A stretch of DNA of 62,071 bases from a beta proteobacterium AAP65 (GCA_001295865.1 LJHW01000032.1:1-62071), one strand, 5' to 3'. Shown: positions 34,511-44,034, counted from the first letter of the stretch. The notes: generated by a model from the letters alone, not told the origin. Numbers and translations are program-made.

Positions 34511-35149
34511 GTGACGAAGCACCTCGATGACATCGCCGCCCTCTGCGCGGCCTGCGGTCTCAACCCCAACACCAAGCAGCTCCAGGCCCTGGATGACTAC
34601 CTGGCGCTGCTGCAGCGCTGGAACGCCACCTACAACCTGACGGCCGTTCGGGACCCGGCCGCCATGCTCACGCAGCACCTGGCCGACTGCCTGGCGGTGG
34701 TGCCGCCGCTGCAGCGCCATGCCGAAGGCGGACGTTTGCTGGATGTGGGCAGCGGTGGCGGCTTGCCCGGCGTGGTGATCGCCACGCTGCTGCCGGCCTG
34801 GAACGTCACGTGTGTGGACGCCGTGGGCAAGAAGATGGCCTTCGTGCGCCAGGTGGCCGGTACGCTGCCGCTGCCCAACCTGCGCGCCGAGCACACGCGC
34901 ATCGAGCAGCTCAAGCAGCCGCCCTACGACCTGATCACCTCGCGCGCTTTTGCTTCGCTGGCCGACTTCACGCGCCTGACCCGCCCGCACCTCGCCACGG
35001 GTGGTGTGTGGATGGCGATGAAGGGCAGGGCGCCAGAAGATGAAGCAGCCGAGCTGCCCGCCGACGTGCATGTGTTTCACGTGGAACAACTGGCCGTGCC
35101 GGGGCTGGAGGCACAGCGCTGCCTGGTCTGGATGCGCCCCGCGGCTTGA
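34511..35149 (+). CDS. rsmG: 16S rRNA (guanine527-N7)-methyltransferase RsmG
   Basis: 212-residue methyltransferase that modifies G527 of 16S rRNA with S-adenosylmethionine. The motif LLDVGSGGGLPGVVIA (residues about 75-90) binds SAM; the conserved NLTAVRDP segment and SRAFASLADF are family features. It starts with GTG four bases after the mnmG stop. A second parS-like site lies near the end of the gene. Confidence 0.96.
   Translation: MTKHLDDIAALCAACGLNPNTKQLQALDDYLALLQRWNATYNLTAVRDPAAMLTQHLADCLAVVPPLQRHAEGGRLLDVGSGGGLPGVVIATLLPAWNVTCVDAVGKKMAFVRQVAGTLPLPNLRAEHTRIEQLKQPPYDLITSRAFASLADFTRLTRPHLATGGVWMAMKGRAPEDEAAELPADVHVFHVEQLAVPGLEAQRCLVWMRPAA
35073..35088. promoter_or_regulatory. Second parS site, inside rsmG
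   Basis: TGTTTCACGTGGAACA; its reverse complement TGTTCCACGTGAAACA fits the ParB consensus TGTTNCACGTGAAACA exactly. It is 939 bases from the first site. Confidence 0.88.
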
Positions 35150-35269
35150 AAAAGCAGGCCGCCGCGGCGCGACGCGGGCGGTTCAGCGCCGAATCTCGGC
35201 TACGCTCTTTCCCGCTCTGCGTGCACCCTGGTGCCGCCCCGACCCACCCAAAACAAGAAGCGAAACCCC

Positions 35270-35881
35270 ATGCTCGGCATAGGCGACTACGGTGCTTTCT
35301 GCGCCGCCATCCTGCTGTTCCTCGCCTTGCCCGGCCCGGGCACCTTCGCGCTGCTCACCTCCACGGCCAAGGGCGGCATGAGAGCGGGTGCCGCGGCCAC
35401 GGCGGGGGTGATCCTCGGTGACCAAGCGTTGCTTTGGCTGGCCGTGGCCGGCGTGGCGGCGCTGCTGGCCGCCCACCCCGTGCTCTTCAAGGGCGTGCAG
35501 TACCTGGGCGCTGCTTACCTGGTGTGGATCGGACTGAAACTCATCTTCGCCAAGCCGGGTGACGCCTCGCCCATCCGCATCGAGCCCCGCCAGTACGCCC
35601 GCCAGGCTTTCCTGATCACGCTGCTCAACCCCAAGGCCATCGTCTTCTACATGGCCTTCTTCCCGCTGTTCATCGACCCCGCCTTGCACCGCGGCGCCGT
35701 CACCTTCGCTGCCATGGCGGCCACCATCGCCGTGATCACCGCGGTGTACTGCCTGACGCTGTGCTTCTTTGCCGATGCCGTCAGCGTGCGCTTGAAGAAG
35801 AACATGCGCGTCGGCCGCCTGCTGGAACGCGCCGCCGGCGTCTTCCTCGTGGGCTTCGGCATCCGCCTGGGGGTGCAATGA
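35270..35881 (+). CDS. LysE/RhtB family amino acid exporter
   Basis: 203-residue membrane protein with about six helices. The N-terminal LALPGPGTFALLTSTAKGG and the central QAFLITLLNPKAIVFYMAFFP are hallmarks of the LysE/RhtB group, which exports amino acids and related compounds. ATG 35270 is preferred to an earlier start because the family N-terminus begins there. The stop overlaps the start of parA (ATGA). Its location between rsmG and parA separates the usual rsmG-parAB neighbours. Confidence 0.9.
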   Translation: MLGIGDYGAFCAAILLFLALPGPGTFALLTSTAKGGMRAGAAATAGVILGDQALLWLAVAGVAALLAAHPVLFKGVQYLGAAYLVWIGLKLIFAKPGDASPIRIEPRQYARQAFLITLLNPKAIVFYMAFFPLFIDPALHRGAVTFAAMAATIAVITAVYCLTLCFFADAVSVRLKKNMRVGRLLERAAGVFLVGFGIRLGVQ

Positions 35882-36675
35882 GCAGCACCACGACCATCGC
35901 CGGCCCGCGCATCTTCTGCGTGGCCAACCAGAAGGGTGGTGTCGGCAAGACCACCACCACGGTCAACCTGGCCGCCGGTCTGGCGCTCATCGGCCAGCGG
36001 GTGCTGGTGGTCGACCTCGACCCCCAGGGCAACGCCACCATGGGCTCGGGCATCGACAAACGTGCGTTGCCGCTCAGCGTCTACGACGTGCTGCTGGAGC
36101 AAGCCGGCATCGCTGAGGCCCGCCAGCCCAGCCCCAAGGGCGGCTACATGGTGCTGGGCGCCAACCGCGACTTGGCCGGTGCCGAGGTGGAGCTCGTGCC
36201 GCTGGAGCGCCGCGAGAAGCGCCTGAAGGCCGCCATCGCCGCCGTGGCCGCCGACCACGACTTCGTGCTCATCGACTGCCCGCCCTCCTTGAGCCTGCTC
36301 ACGTTGAACGGCCTGTGCGCCGCGCACGGCGTGGTGGTGCCCATGCAGTGCGAGTACTTCGCGCTGGAAGGCCTGTCGGACCTGGTCAACACCATCAAGC
36401 AGGTGCACGCCAACCTCAACCCCGAGCTGCAGATCATCGGCCTGCTGCGCGTGATGTTCGACCCGCGCATCACGCTGCAGCAGCAAGTGAGCGAGCAGCT
36501 CAAGGCGCACTTCGGCGACAAGGTCTTCGACACCGTCATCCCGCGCAACGTGCGCCTGGCCGAAGCGCCCAGCTACGGCGAGCCCGGGGTCACCTTCGAC
36601 CCTGCCAGCAAGGGCGCGCAGGCTTTTGTCGAATTCGCCAAGGAGATGGTGCTGCGCCTGGGCCGCACCGGATGA
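35878..36675 (+). CDS. parA: Chromosome partitioning ATPase ParA (Soj)
   Basis: 265-residue deviant Walker ATPase. The Walker A motif KGGVGKTTT lies near residues 20-28, Walker A' DLDPQGNATMG near 48-58, and LIDCPPSLSLLTLN is the Walker B region. It is a short, chromosome-type ParA without an N-terminal DNA-binding domain. It positions the ParB-parS complex during origin segregation. It is translationally coupled to both the LysE gene before and the GNAT gene after it. Confidence 0.96.
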   Translation: MSSTTTIAGPRIFCVANQKGGVGKTTTTVNLAAGLALIGQRVLVVDLDPQGNATMGSGIDKRALPLSVYDVLLEQAGIAEARQPSPKGGYMVLGANRDLAGAEVELVPLERREKRLKAAIAAVAADHDFVLIDCPPSLSLLTLNGLCAAHGVVVPMQCEYFALEGLSDLVNTIKQVHANLNPELQIIGLLRVMFDPRITLQQQVSEQLKAHFGDKVFDTVIPRNVRLAEAPSYGEPGVTFDPASKGAQAFVEFAKEMVLRLGRTG

Positions 36676-37475
36676 GCGCGCTGGACACAGCGCTGCTGCG
36701 CCGTGTTGAAGACGCCGGCCTGAACGCCAGCGCCCCGCCGCAGCAGCGCTGGATGGATGGCTGGCTGGTGCGCGCTTCGCCCGGCAAGGCCAAGCGTGCG
36801 CGCTGCATCAACGCCGTGGCGCCCGGCCAGCAGCCTTGGCCCGAGAAGCTGGCGCGCGCCGCCGCCTGGTTCCAGGCGCAAGGCCTGCCGCTGCTGGTGC
36901 GCATCACGCCCTACACGCAGCCGGCCGATCTGAACGCCCAGCTCGCCGCGGCCGGCTGGGCAACGCTGGACGACACGCGCGTCATGGTCTGCCCGCAACT
37001 GCCCGCACTGGCGCCGCCCGTGTGGCCCTCGGCCTGGGTGTGCGTGCGCTTGGATGCGCCCGCTTTCGCCCAAGCCGTGGGCCGACTTCGCGCTTCGCCG
37101 GCCGAGCAGCAAGCAGCGCACGCCGAACGCCTGGCCGCTTCACCGGTGCCCTATGCCGGCTGGGCGGTGCAGGCGTCGGCCACGGGCGAGGTGCTGGCTT
37201 GCGGCCAGTTCGCCCGTGAAGATGAGCTCGTGGGCCTGTACGACGTCTTCACGGCCGAAGCCGCGCGCGGCCAAGGTCTGGCGCGGCGGCTGTGCCAACA
37301 CCTGCTGGCCCTGGCGGCTGCCGAAGGGGCGAAAGTGGCCTACCTGCAGGTGGAGGCCGACAACCACCCGGCGCGGCGCCTGTACCAGCAGCTGGGCTTC
37401 AGCGACGCCTACGCCTACCACTACCGGCAGGCGCCGCCGCCCGGCGCGGCCTGCACTTCAGCGCTGGGCGGCTAG
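36672..37475 (+). CDS. GNAT family N-acetyltransferase
   Basis: 267-residue acetyltransferase-like protein. The acetyl-CoA loop is [10 protein letters not shown] in the C-terminal half, and [27 protein letters not shown] is a standard GNAT ending. The N-terminal 120 residues carry a second, more diverged GNAT-like half ([11 protein letters not shown]), as in two-domain members. Its start overlaps the parA stop (ATGA). Its stop codon TAG lies within CTAG shared with the stop of the convergent argC. Substrate unknown. Confidence 0.88.
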   Translation: MSALDTALLRRVEDAGLNASAPPQQRWMDGWLVRASPGKAKRARCINAVAPGQQPWPEKLARAAAWFQAQGLPLLVRITPYTQPADLNAQLAAAGWATLDDTRVMVCPQLPALAPPVWPSAWVCVRLDAPAFAQAVGRLRASPAEQQAAHAERLAASPVPYAGWAVQASATGEVLACGQFAREDELVGLYDVFTAEAARGQGLARRLCQHLLALAAAEGAKVAYLQVEADNHPARRLYQQLGFSDAYAYHYRQAPPPGAACTSALGG

Positions 37476-38410
37476 AGCCCCAGGCCTTCGTCCACGCCCA
37501 GGTGCACGTTCATCGCCTGCACCGCGGCGCCGCTGGCGCCCTTGCCCAGGTTGTCCAGGCGGGCCATCACCACGGCCTGGGTGTCGCTGGCAAAGACGAA
37601 GAGGTCGGCGCGGTTGGTGTCGTTGCAGGCTTGCACATCGAAGAAGCCAGCCTCCAGCGTGGCTGCATCGCGCAATGGCATGACGCGGATGAAGCGCTCG
37701 CCCGCGTAGTGGCGCTCGTAAGCCTGTTGCAGCGCCTCGGCCGTGGTGCCCAGCGCGGCCAGCGACAGCGGCACGCTCACCGCCAGCCCCTTGTAGAAAT
37801 TGGCCACGATGGGCTGGAACACCGGCGGCTGCAGCAGCCCCGTGTGGGCGGCCATCTCGGGCAGGTGCTTGTGCGCCAACGCCAAGCCGTAGGGGCGGGG
37901 CGATGTGAGCGCCGGCTCCGTCGGAACAGCCTGGTATTGCTCGATCATCTTCTTGCCGCCGCCCGAGTAGCCGGTGATGGAGGTGGCCGAGACCAGGGCG
38001 TTGGTCGGCACCAGCCCTTCGTCCACCAGCGGCCGCAGCAGCAGGATGAAGGCGCTGGCGTGGCAGCCCGGGTTGGCGATGCGCTTGGCACCGCGGATCG
38101 CCGCGCGCTGGCCTGGCGCCAGCTCGGGCAGGCCGTAGACCCAGCCCGGCACCGTGCGATGCGCGGTGCTGGCGTCGATCAGGCAGGTGTTGGGGTTGTT
38201 CACCATCGCGGCCGCTTCGCGCGAGGCGGCGTCGGGCAGGCAGAGAAAGGCCACATCGGCGGCGTTGAGCAGGCGCGCACGCTCGGCGCTGTCCTTGCGC
38301 TTGTCGGCATCGATGCGCAGCACCTCGATGTCAGGGCGGCCGGCCAGCACCTCGTGGATGCGCAGGCCCGTCGTGCCCTCCTGGCCGTCGACGAAGACTT
38401 TGGTGCTCAT
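37472..38410 (-). CDS. argC: N-acetyl-gamma-glutamyl-phosphate reductase, type 2
   Basis: 312-residue enzyme of arginine biosynthesis that reduces N-acetylglutamyl phosphate with NADPH. The N-terminus [17 protein letters not shown] is that of the short, type 2 ArgC, and the catalytic cysteine is in NPGCHASAF. Start 38410 opens the conserved domain; the longer upstream frame is spurious. The gene is on the opposite strand to, and inserted within, the parA...parB region, an unusual position for a biosynthetic gene. Confidence 0.95.
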   Translation of the reverse strand: MSTKVFVDGQEGTTGLRIHEVLAGRPDIEVLRIDADKRKDSAERARLLNAADVAFLCLPDAASREAAAMVNNPNTCLIDASTAHRTVPGWVYGLPELAPGQRAAIRGAKRIANPGCHASAFILLLRPLVDEGLVPTNALVSATSITGYSGGGKKMIEQYQAVPTEPALTSPRPYGLALAHKHLPEMAAHTGLLQPPVFQPIVANFYKGLAVSVPLSLAALGTTAEALQQAYERHYAGERFIRVMPLRDAATLEAGFFDVQACNDTNRADLFVFASDTQAVVMARLDNLGKGASGAAVQAMNVHLGVDEGLGL

Positions 38411-38457
38411 GGGTGCCTCACTCACAATGCCGATGCAATGCGCCGAGGATACAAGCC

Positions 38458-39021
38458 ATGAATGACGCGTCAGCGCGCGTGCTGATCCTGCCGGGCTGGA
38501 TGGACTCCGGCCCCACGCACTGGCAGAGCCGCTGGGAGACGCTGCACGGCTTTGAGCGTGTGCAGCAGGCCGATTGGGTGTGGCCACGCCGCGGCGACTG
38601 GATGGCCCGGCTGGACGAGGTGCTGCTCGAAGCCGAGGCCCCGGCGCTGCTCGTGGCGCACAGCCTGGGTTGCCACCTGGTGGCCGCCTGGGCCGCGCAC
38701 AGCCGCCACACGGCGCGGGTGCGGGGTGCGCTGCTCGTGGCGCCGCCCGACACCGAAAGAGACGACATGCCGCCGCAGCTGCACAACTGGCGGCCGGTGG
38801 TGCGGGCGCGCCTGCCCTTCGCGGCCACGGTGCTGTTCAGCAGCGACGACCCCTACGCGGCGCCCGACCGGGCGCTGGCGCTGGCCGAGAGCTGGGGTGC
38901 CAGCGCGCATGGCGTCGGCGCTGCCGGCCACATCAACGGCGACTCGGGCCTGGGTGATTGGCCCGAAGGCCTGGCCCGGCTGCAAGCCCTGGGCTGGCGC
39001 CCCGGCCCCGCCACCCCATGA
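38458..39021 (+). CDS. RBBP9/YdeN family alpha/beta hydrolase
   Basis: 187-residue small hydrolase. The opening [18 protein letters not shown], the nucleophile elbow AHSLGCHL (serine) and the later SSDDPYA and [11 protein letters not shown] with Asp and His match the RBBP9/YdeN group of serine hydrolases. Start 38458 follows GAGGA by about 8 bases. Divergent from argC; the stop overlaps the start of the next gene (ATGA). Substrate unknown. Confidence 0.9.
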   Translation: MNDASARVLILPGWMDSGPTHWQSRWETLHGFERVQQADWVWPRRGDWMARLDEVLLEAEAPALLVAHSLGCHLVAAWAAHSRHTARVRGALLVAPPDTERDDMPPQLHNWRPVVRARLPFAATVLFSSDDPYAAPDRALALAESWGASAHGVGAAGHINGDSGLGDWPEGLARLQALGWRPGPATP

Positions 39022-39530
39022 GCGGCCGCGCCTGGCGCGCCTTGCTGGTGGGCGTGCTCATCGCCACCGTGCTGGGCTGGAGCAGCCTGCTCGGGAGTTG
39101 GCACGGGCTCACGGTGCTGGCGGTCACGGCGCTGTGCGTGCTGGCGGTGGGCGGCCTGTGGTGGCTGCTGCAGCGCACAGGCGATGCCCGCGCAGCGCTG
39201 CGCGAAAAGCTGTCCGGTGGCGACGACGGCCAGCACCATGAGTTCGACGGCGTGACGCTGCGTGTGGAAGACGACGGCCGCCACGTCTGGCTCGACGGCC
39301 CCGGCCTGCAACGTGTGCTGCGCCGCCGCGAGCCCGAAGAGGCCCTGGCCGCGCGCCACGCTGGCGCCTGGCGCCGCAACGAGCGGGGCGTGCTGATGCT
39401 GCGTGTGGACGCCGTCATCGCCTACCTCGGCGCCATGCCCGGCCGCGACGAACCTCGGCTGCAGAAGCTGCGGCGTTATCTCGAGCGCGACCTGCTCTAC
39501 CCCGCGCAGCGGCGACGCGAACGGGCCTGA
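39018..39530 (+). CDS. Hypothetical membrane protein, 170 aa
   Basis: Two N-terminal hydrophobic segments (about residues 7-27 and 31-52) followed by a basic soluble domain with VTLRVEDDGRHVWLDGPGLQRVLRR. It sits between the hydrolase gene and parB and is translationally coupled to the former. I do not recognise a family. Confidence 0.75.
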   Translation: MSGRAWRALLVGVLIATVLGWSSLLGSWHGLTVLAVTALCVLAVGGLWWLLQRTGDARAALREKLSGGDDGQHHEFDGVTLRVEDDGRHVWLDGPGLQRVLRRREPEEALAARHAGAWRRNERGVLMLRVDAVIAYLGAMPGRDEPRLQKLRRYLERDLLYPAQRRRERA

Positions 39531-39559
39531 GGCGCCAGCCCGTGCCTGACAATCCCCCC

Positions 39560-40459
39560 ATGGTCACCAAAAAGATGAAGGGCCTGGGCATGGGCCTGGA
39601 GGCCCTGCTGGGCCCCAAGGTCAGCGAAGCCCCGGCCGCCACCGCGCCCGCCCTGCCCAGCAGCCTGCCGCTGGAGCGCCTGCGTGCCGGCAAGTACCAG
39701 CCGCGCACGCGCATGGACGAGGGCTCGCTCTACGAGCTGGCCGAAAGCATCAAGGGCCAGGGCGTGATGCAGCCCATCCTCGTGCGCCCGCTGGCCGAGG
39801 CCGGGCAGTACGAAATCATTGCTGGCGAACGCCGTTTCCGCGCCGCCAAGCTGGCCGGGCTGGCCGAGGTGCCGGTGCTCGTGAAGGTGGTGCCCGACGA
39901 AGCCGCCGCGGTGATGGCGCTGATCGAGAACATCCAGCGCGAGGACCTCAACCCGCTGGAAGAGGCGCAGGGCCTGCAGCGCCTGGTGACCGAATTCAGC
40001 CTCACGCACGAGCAGGCCGCGCAGGCCGTGGGCCGCTCGCGCAGCGCCGCCAGCAACCTGCTGCGCCTGCTGCAGCTGGCCGAGCCCGTGCAGCAGATGC
40101 TGCTGGCCGGCGACCTGGACATGGGCCACGCCCGCGCGCTGCTGGCGCTGCCGGCGGCCGAGCAGGTGATGGCCGCGCACGAGATCAGCGCCAAGAAGCT
40201 CAGCGTGCGCGAGGCCGAGCGCCTGGTGGCGCGGCAGCTGCCCGGGCGCAGCGGCACGGCCGCCAGCCGTGCCAAGCCGGCCAAAACGCGCGATCTGGCC
40301 CGGCTGGAAGAACGCCTGGCCGACCTGCTGACGGCCAGTGTCGAGATTCGCGTGCAGAAGCGCACCGCACGCGGCGAGGCCGGCGAGATCGCCATCGCCT
40401 TCGGCTCGCTGGAAGAGTTGAACGGGCTGCTGGAGAAGCTGGGCGCGGGCGAAACCTGA
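39560..40459 (+). CDS. parB: Chromosome partitioning protein ParB (Spo0J)
   Basis: 299-residue DNA-binding CTPase-type partition protein. The N-terminal MKGLGMGLEALLG is the ParA-contacting segment; the ParB-nuclease-like domain contains GERRFRAAKLAGL (box II) and the ENIQREDLNPLEEA motif, then a helix-turn-helix (THEQAAQAVGRSRSAASN) that reads parS. ATG 39560 is chosen rather than GTG 39542. Two parS sites lie about 4.5-5.4 kb upstream. ParA is separated from it by four genes. Confidence 0.96.
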   Translation: MVTKKMKGLGMGLEALLGPKVSEAPAATAPALPSSLPLERLRAGKYQPRTRMDEGSLYELAESIKGQGVMQPILVRPLAEAGQYEIIAGERRFRAAKLAGLAEVPVLVKVVPDEAAAVMALIENIQREDLNPLEEAQGLQRLVTEFSLTHEQAAQAVGRSRSAASNLLRLLQLAEPVQQMLLAGDLDMGHARALLALPAAEQVMAAHEISAKKLSVREAERLVARQLPGRSGTAASRAKPAKTRDLARLEERLADLLTASVEIRVQKRTARGEAGEIAIAFGSLEELNGLLEKLGAGET

Positions 40460-40477
40460 GGGCCGGCCTGTCAAGGC

Positions 40478-41653
40478 TCAGGCTGGCTGCACCGCCGCCC
40501 GCTGCTTCAGCAGCAGCCACAGCACCGCAGCCATCACTGCGGCGATCGGCAGCAGCGACCCCAGGTTCAGCAACGTCCAGCCCTGGGTGGTGATCAGCGC
40601 GCCCGAGGCGAAAGAGCTCAGCGCCATGGTCCAGAACACCGCCGTGTCCATCAGGCCCTGGGCGCGGTTCTTCTCCTCCGGCCGGTAGGCCTGCGTGAGC
40701 AGCGTGCTGCCGCCGGTGTAGAGGAAGTTCCAGCCCACACCCAAAGCGAACAACGCCACCAGGAACTGCATCAGGTCCACGCCTGAGAGCGCCACGGCCA
40801 CGCACACCAGGTTCAACAGCCCGCCCACCAGCATGATGGGCAGCGCGCCAAAACGTTTGATCAGGTGGCCGGTGAAGAAGCTCGGCACGAACATGCCCAG
40901 CACGTGCCATTCGAGCACCAGCGCCGCGCTGCTGAAGGGGTGCTGGCACTGCTGCATGGCAATCGGTGTGGCGGCCATCAGCAGGTTCATCACGCCGTAG
41001 CCCAAGGCCGCGCCGATCACGGCCACGGCGAAGATGGGCTGGCGCATCAGCTCGGCCGCCGGCCGGCCGGTGGCCGCGCCCGGCACGGGCGGCACGTGGG
41101 CTGGAAAGCGGATGAAGCTCAGCACCCCCAGCGCCACCACCGCCACGCCCACCAGCGCGAGGTAGGCGCCGGCGAAGGGCAGCGGCAGCCAGTCGCGTGT
41201 GGCGCTGGCCAGGTTCGGCCCGATGAAGGCGCCCGCAATGCCGCCGGCCAGCACCATCGACAAGGCACGTTCCTTGTAGGCCGGTGCGACGAGTTCGGCG
41301 CCGGTGAAGCGGTACAGCGCCCCGTTGGCGCTGTAGAAACCCGCCACCACGGTGGACAACAGCAGCAGCCAGAAACTCTGCAGCGACACCGCCAGCGCAC
41401 AGCCCGCGCAAGAGACGATGGCCACCAAGAGCCCGATCTGGAAAGAACGCTTGCGCCCCACGCGCGCCTGCAGCCGCGACACCGGCATGGCCGACAGCGC
41501 CGCGCCCACCACATAGCCGGTGACCGGCAGCGTGGCCATCCAGCCCAGCGGCGCCAGCGACAGGCCCACCAGCCCGTTGATGGCGATGAAGGTGACGTTG
41601 TTGACGAGGAACAGCGCCTGACAGACCGTCAGCAGCCAGAGGTTTAGGTTCAT
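40478..41653 (-). CDS. Major facilitator superfamily transporter
   Basis: 391-residue membrane protein with about 12 helices. The segment SRLQARVGRKRSFQIG is the A-loop motif of MFS carriers (G..aDr.GRr), and a later FTGHLIKRFGALP is the pseudo-repeat in the second half. The start at 41653 begins the first helix directly; an earlier start at 41704 is possible. It is convergent with parB. The substrate is not known; the layout is like sugar- or drug-type carriers of the YNFM-like group. Confidence 0.9.
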   Translation of the reverse strand: MNLNLWLLTVCQALFLVNNVTFIAINGLVGLSLAPLGWMATLPVTGYVVGAALSAMPVSRLQARVGRKRSFQIGLLVAIVSCAGCALAVSLQSFWLLLLSTVVAGFYSANGALYRFTGAELVAPAYKERALSMVLAGGIAGAFIGPNLASATRDWLPLPFAGAYLALVGVAVVALGVLSFIRFPAHVPPVPGAATGRPAAELMRQPIFAVAVIGAALGYGVMNLLMAATPIAMQQCQHPFSSAALVLEWHVLGMFVPSFFTGHLIKRFGALPIMLVGGLLNLVCVAVALSGVDLMQFLVALFALGVGWNFLYTGGSTLLTQAYRPEEKNRAQGLMDTAVFWTMALSSFASGALITTQGWTLLNLGSLLPIAAVMAAVLWLLLKQRAAVQPA

Positions 41654-41837
41654 CGGCGGGGCGCTACACCAGGGCTGTGCGCGGCGCGCCGGGGTGGCGC
41701 ACACGTCGGGCCGATCATCGCACCGCGTGGAACCTTTGCTGGGCGGTGCGGCTCCATCGCGGTGCGCCGATGGCCGCGGCCGTCAGCCAGTGCTGCATCT
41801 GGCGCGTTGAAAGGGGCCGCAAATGCGGGCCCTGCAG

Positions 41838-41851
41838 GGCATGGCTCTTGC
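41838..41851 (+). promoter_or_regulatory. Candidate sigma-54 promoter of the prkA operon
   Basis: GGCATGGCTCTTGC with a further A after it: GG and GC are separated by ten bases and TTGCA is exact, while GGCA and G match the -24 half. Start of transcription would be near 41863, giving a leader of about 250 bases. Confidence 0.6.
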
Positions 41852-42004
41852 ACAGCAGGGTCAGGGTGGGCTGCAAAGCCGGTGCCGCGGAAATGGTTGT
41901 GGAAAGGACTGGACATCCGCGCTTGGGCGCGGCGCAGAATGACCGAAGCTGAGATCACACGGCGGCCCGCTGGTTGTTGAGCCAGGACGGTGGCGAAGGA
42001 AAGC

Positions 42005-42045
42005 TCTGATGGAGCCCGGGTCTGTCAAGCCGGGACTCCATCAGA
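42005..42045. repeat. Long stem-loop in the prkA leader
   Basis: Arms TCTGATGGAG (42005-42014) and CTCCATCAGA (42036-42045), continued inward by CCCGG/CCGGG with one unpaired base: about 15 base pairs. It lies in the predicted leader, about 67 bases before prkA; no T-tract follows. Confidence 0.75.
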
Positions 42046-42062
42046 ACTTCCCAGGTGCGCTG

Positions 42063-42084
42063 GGGGTGGATATGGGTCCACCCC
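42063..42084 (+). promoter_or_regulatory. Hairpin before the prkA ribosome site
   Basis: Perfect 8-base stem GGGGTGGA/TCCACCCC with a six-base loop, located 18 bases before the GGAGG of prkA. It could modulate translation. Confidence 0.55.
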
Positions 42085-42111
42085 GCTGCGCCTGCGAACA
42101 CCGGAGGCCGC

Positions 42112-44034
42112 ATGGACGTGATCAGCCACTTTGCCGCTCGCTACGAGCGCACGCGTGAAGAAGAGCTCTCGCTCGAGGACTACCTCGCGGAGTGCAAACG
42201 TGACCCGCTGGCTTATGCCAGCGCCGCCGAGCGCATGCTCAAGGCCATCGGCGAGCCGACCACGGTGGACACGCGCAACGACCCGCGGCTCAGCCGTTTG
42301 TTCGCGAACAAGGTCATCAAGGTCTACCCGGCCTTCGCCGAGTTCTACGGCATGGAAGACGCCATCGAGCAGGTGGTGAGCTACTTCCGCCACGCGGCGC
42401 AGGGGCTGGAAGAGAAGAAGCAGATCCTCTATCTGCTGGGCCCGGTGGGCGGCGGCAAGAGCTCAATAGCCGAGCGGCTGAAGCAGCTGATGCAGGAGGT
42501 GCCCTTCTACGCCATCAAGGGCAGCCCGGTGAACGAAAGCCCGCTGGGCCTCTTCGATGCCGTGGAAGACGGGCCGATTCTGGAAAGTGAATACGGCATC
42601 CCGCGGCGTTACCTCAACCGGATCCTGAGCCCCTGGGCCGTGAAGCGCCTGGAAGAGTTCGGCGGCGACATCCGCAAATTCAAGGTGGTCAAGCGCCACC
42701 CCAGCATCCTCAAGCAGGTGGGCATCAGCAAGACAGAGCCTGGCGACGAGAACAACCAGGACATCTCATCGCTGGTGGGCAAGGTCGACATCCGCAAGCT
42801 GGAGAGCTATCCACAGGACGACCCCGACGCCTACAGCTACAGCGGCGGCCTGTGCCTGGCCAACCAGGGCCTGCTGGAATTCGTGGAGATGTTCAAGGCG
42901 CCCATCAAGGTGCTGCACCCGCTGCTGACGGCCACGCAGGAAGGCAACTTCAAGGGCACCGAAGGTTTCGGCGCCATTCCCTTCGACGGCGTGGTGCTCG
43001 CGCACAGCAACGAAAGTGAGTGGAAGGCCTTCCGCAACAACAAGAACAACGAGGCCTTCCTCGACCGCATCTACATCGTGAAGGTGCCCTACTGCCTGCG
43101 CGTCAGTGAAGAGATCAAGATCTACGAGAAGCTGCTGAAGAACTCGTCACTCGCCGCGGCCACCTGTGCACCGGGCACGCTGAAGATGATGAGCCAGTTC
43201 GCCATCCTCACGCGGCTGAAGGAGCCGGAGAACTCGTCGCTCTATTCCAAGATGTTGGTCTACGACGGCGAGAACCTGAAAGACACCGACCCGCGCGCCA
43301 AGAGCTACCAGGAGTACCGCGACTACGCCGGTGTCGACGAAGGCATGAACGGCATCAGCACGCGTTTTGCCTACAAGATCATCAGCAAGGTCTTCAACTT
43401 CGACAGCACCGAAGTGGCGGCCAACCCCGTGCACCTGATGTACGTGCTGGAGCAGCAGATCGAGCGCGAGCAGTTCGCCAAAGAACTGGAAGACAAGTAC
43501 GTCGGCTACATCAAGGAACTGCTGGCGCCGCGGTATGCCGAGTTCATCGGCAAGGAGATCCAGACCGCGTACCTGGAGAGCTACAGCGAATACGGCCAGA
43601 ACATCTTCGACCGTTACGTCACCTACGCCGACTACTGGATACAAGACCACGAGTACCGCGACACCGACACGGGCGAGGTCTTCGACCGCGGTTCGCTGAA
43701 TGCCGAGCTGGAGAAGATAGAGAAGCCTGCGGGCATTGCGAACCCGAAAGACTTCCGCAACGAGATCGTCAACTTCGTGCTGCGCGCACGCGCCAGCAAC
43801 CAGGGCAAGAACCCGGTGTGGACGAGCTACGAAAAGCTGCGCACGGTGATCGAGAAGAAGATGTTCTCGAACACCGAGGAGTTGCTCCCGGTGATCAGCT
43901 TCAACGCCAAGGCCAGCGCCGACGAGGCCAAGAAACACGAAGACTTCGTCACGCGCATGGTGGCCAAGGGCTACACGCAGAAGCAGGTGCGGCTGCTGTG
44001 TGAGTGGTACCTGCGCGTCAGAAAGAGCAGCTGA
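42112..44034 (+). CDS. prkA: PrkA serine protein kinase / AAA protease-like ATPase
   Basis: 640-residue protein of the PrkA/YeaG family. The AAA-type Walker A GPVGGGKSS lies near residues 110-118, and the C-terminal third contains the kinase-like region of the PrkA domain. YeaG in E. coli acts in survival of nitrogen starvation and other stresses. The ATG 42112 follows GGAGG and the typical N-terminus MDVISHFAARYERTREEELS begins there. The stop overlaps the start of yeaH by one base. First gene of the prkA-yeaH-spoVR operon. Confidence 0.96.
   Translation: MDVISHFAARYERTREEELSLEDYLAECKRDPLAYASAAERMLKAIGEPTTVDTRNDPRLSRLFANKVIKVYPAFAEFYGMEDAIEQVVSYFRHAAQGLEEKKQILYLLGPVGGGKSSIAERLKQLMQEVPFYAIKGSPVNESPLGLFDAVEDGPILESEYGIPRRYLNRILSPWAVKRLEEFGGDIRKFKVVKRHPSILKQVGISKTEPGDENNQDISSLVGKVDIRKLESYPQDDPDAYSYSGGLCLANQGLLEFVEMFKAPIKVLHPLLTATQEGNFKGTEGFGAIPFDGVVLAHSNESEWKAFRNNKNNEAFLDRIYIVKVPYCLRVSEEIKIYEKLLKNSSLAAATCAPGTLKMMSQFAILTRLKEPENSSLYSKMLVYDGENLKDTDPRAKSYQEYRDYAGVDEGMNGISTRFAYKIISKVFNFDSTEVAANPVHLMYVLEQQIEREQFAKELEDKYVGYIKELLAPRYAEFIGKEIQTAYLESYSEYGQNIFDRYVTYADYWIQDHEYRDTDTGEVFDRGSLNAELEKIEKPAGIANPKDFRNEIVNFVLRARASNQGKNPVWTSYEKLRTVIEKKMFSNTEELLPVISFNAKASADEAKKHEDFVTRMVAKGYTQKQVRLLCEWYLRVRKSS

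Larger units (their letters stand above)
41654..42111. other. 458-base intergenic control region between MFS and prkA
   Basis: No convincing gene. It holds a sigma-54-like promoter at 41838-41851 pointing to prkA, a long stem-loop at 42005-42045, and a second hairpin at 42063-42084 directly before the prkA ribosome site GGAGG. A short open frame on the minus strand (41650-41958) has atypical composition and no recognisable feature and is not called. Confidence 0.7.

Noticed and set aside
41650..41958. 102-codon minus-strand frame in the prkA upstream region
   Set aside because: Proline/alanine-rich with no recognisable feature, and it overlaps the sigma-54-like element and MFS start region.
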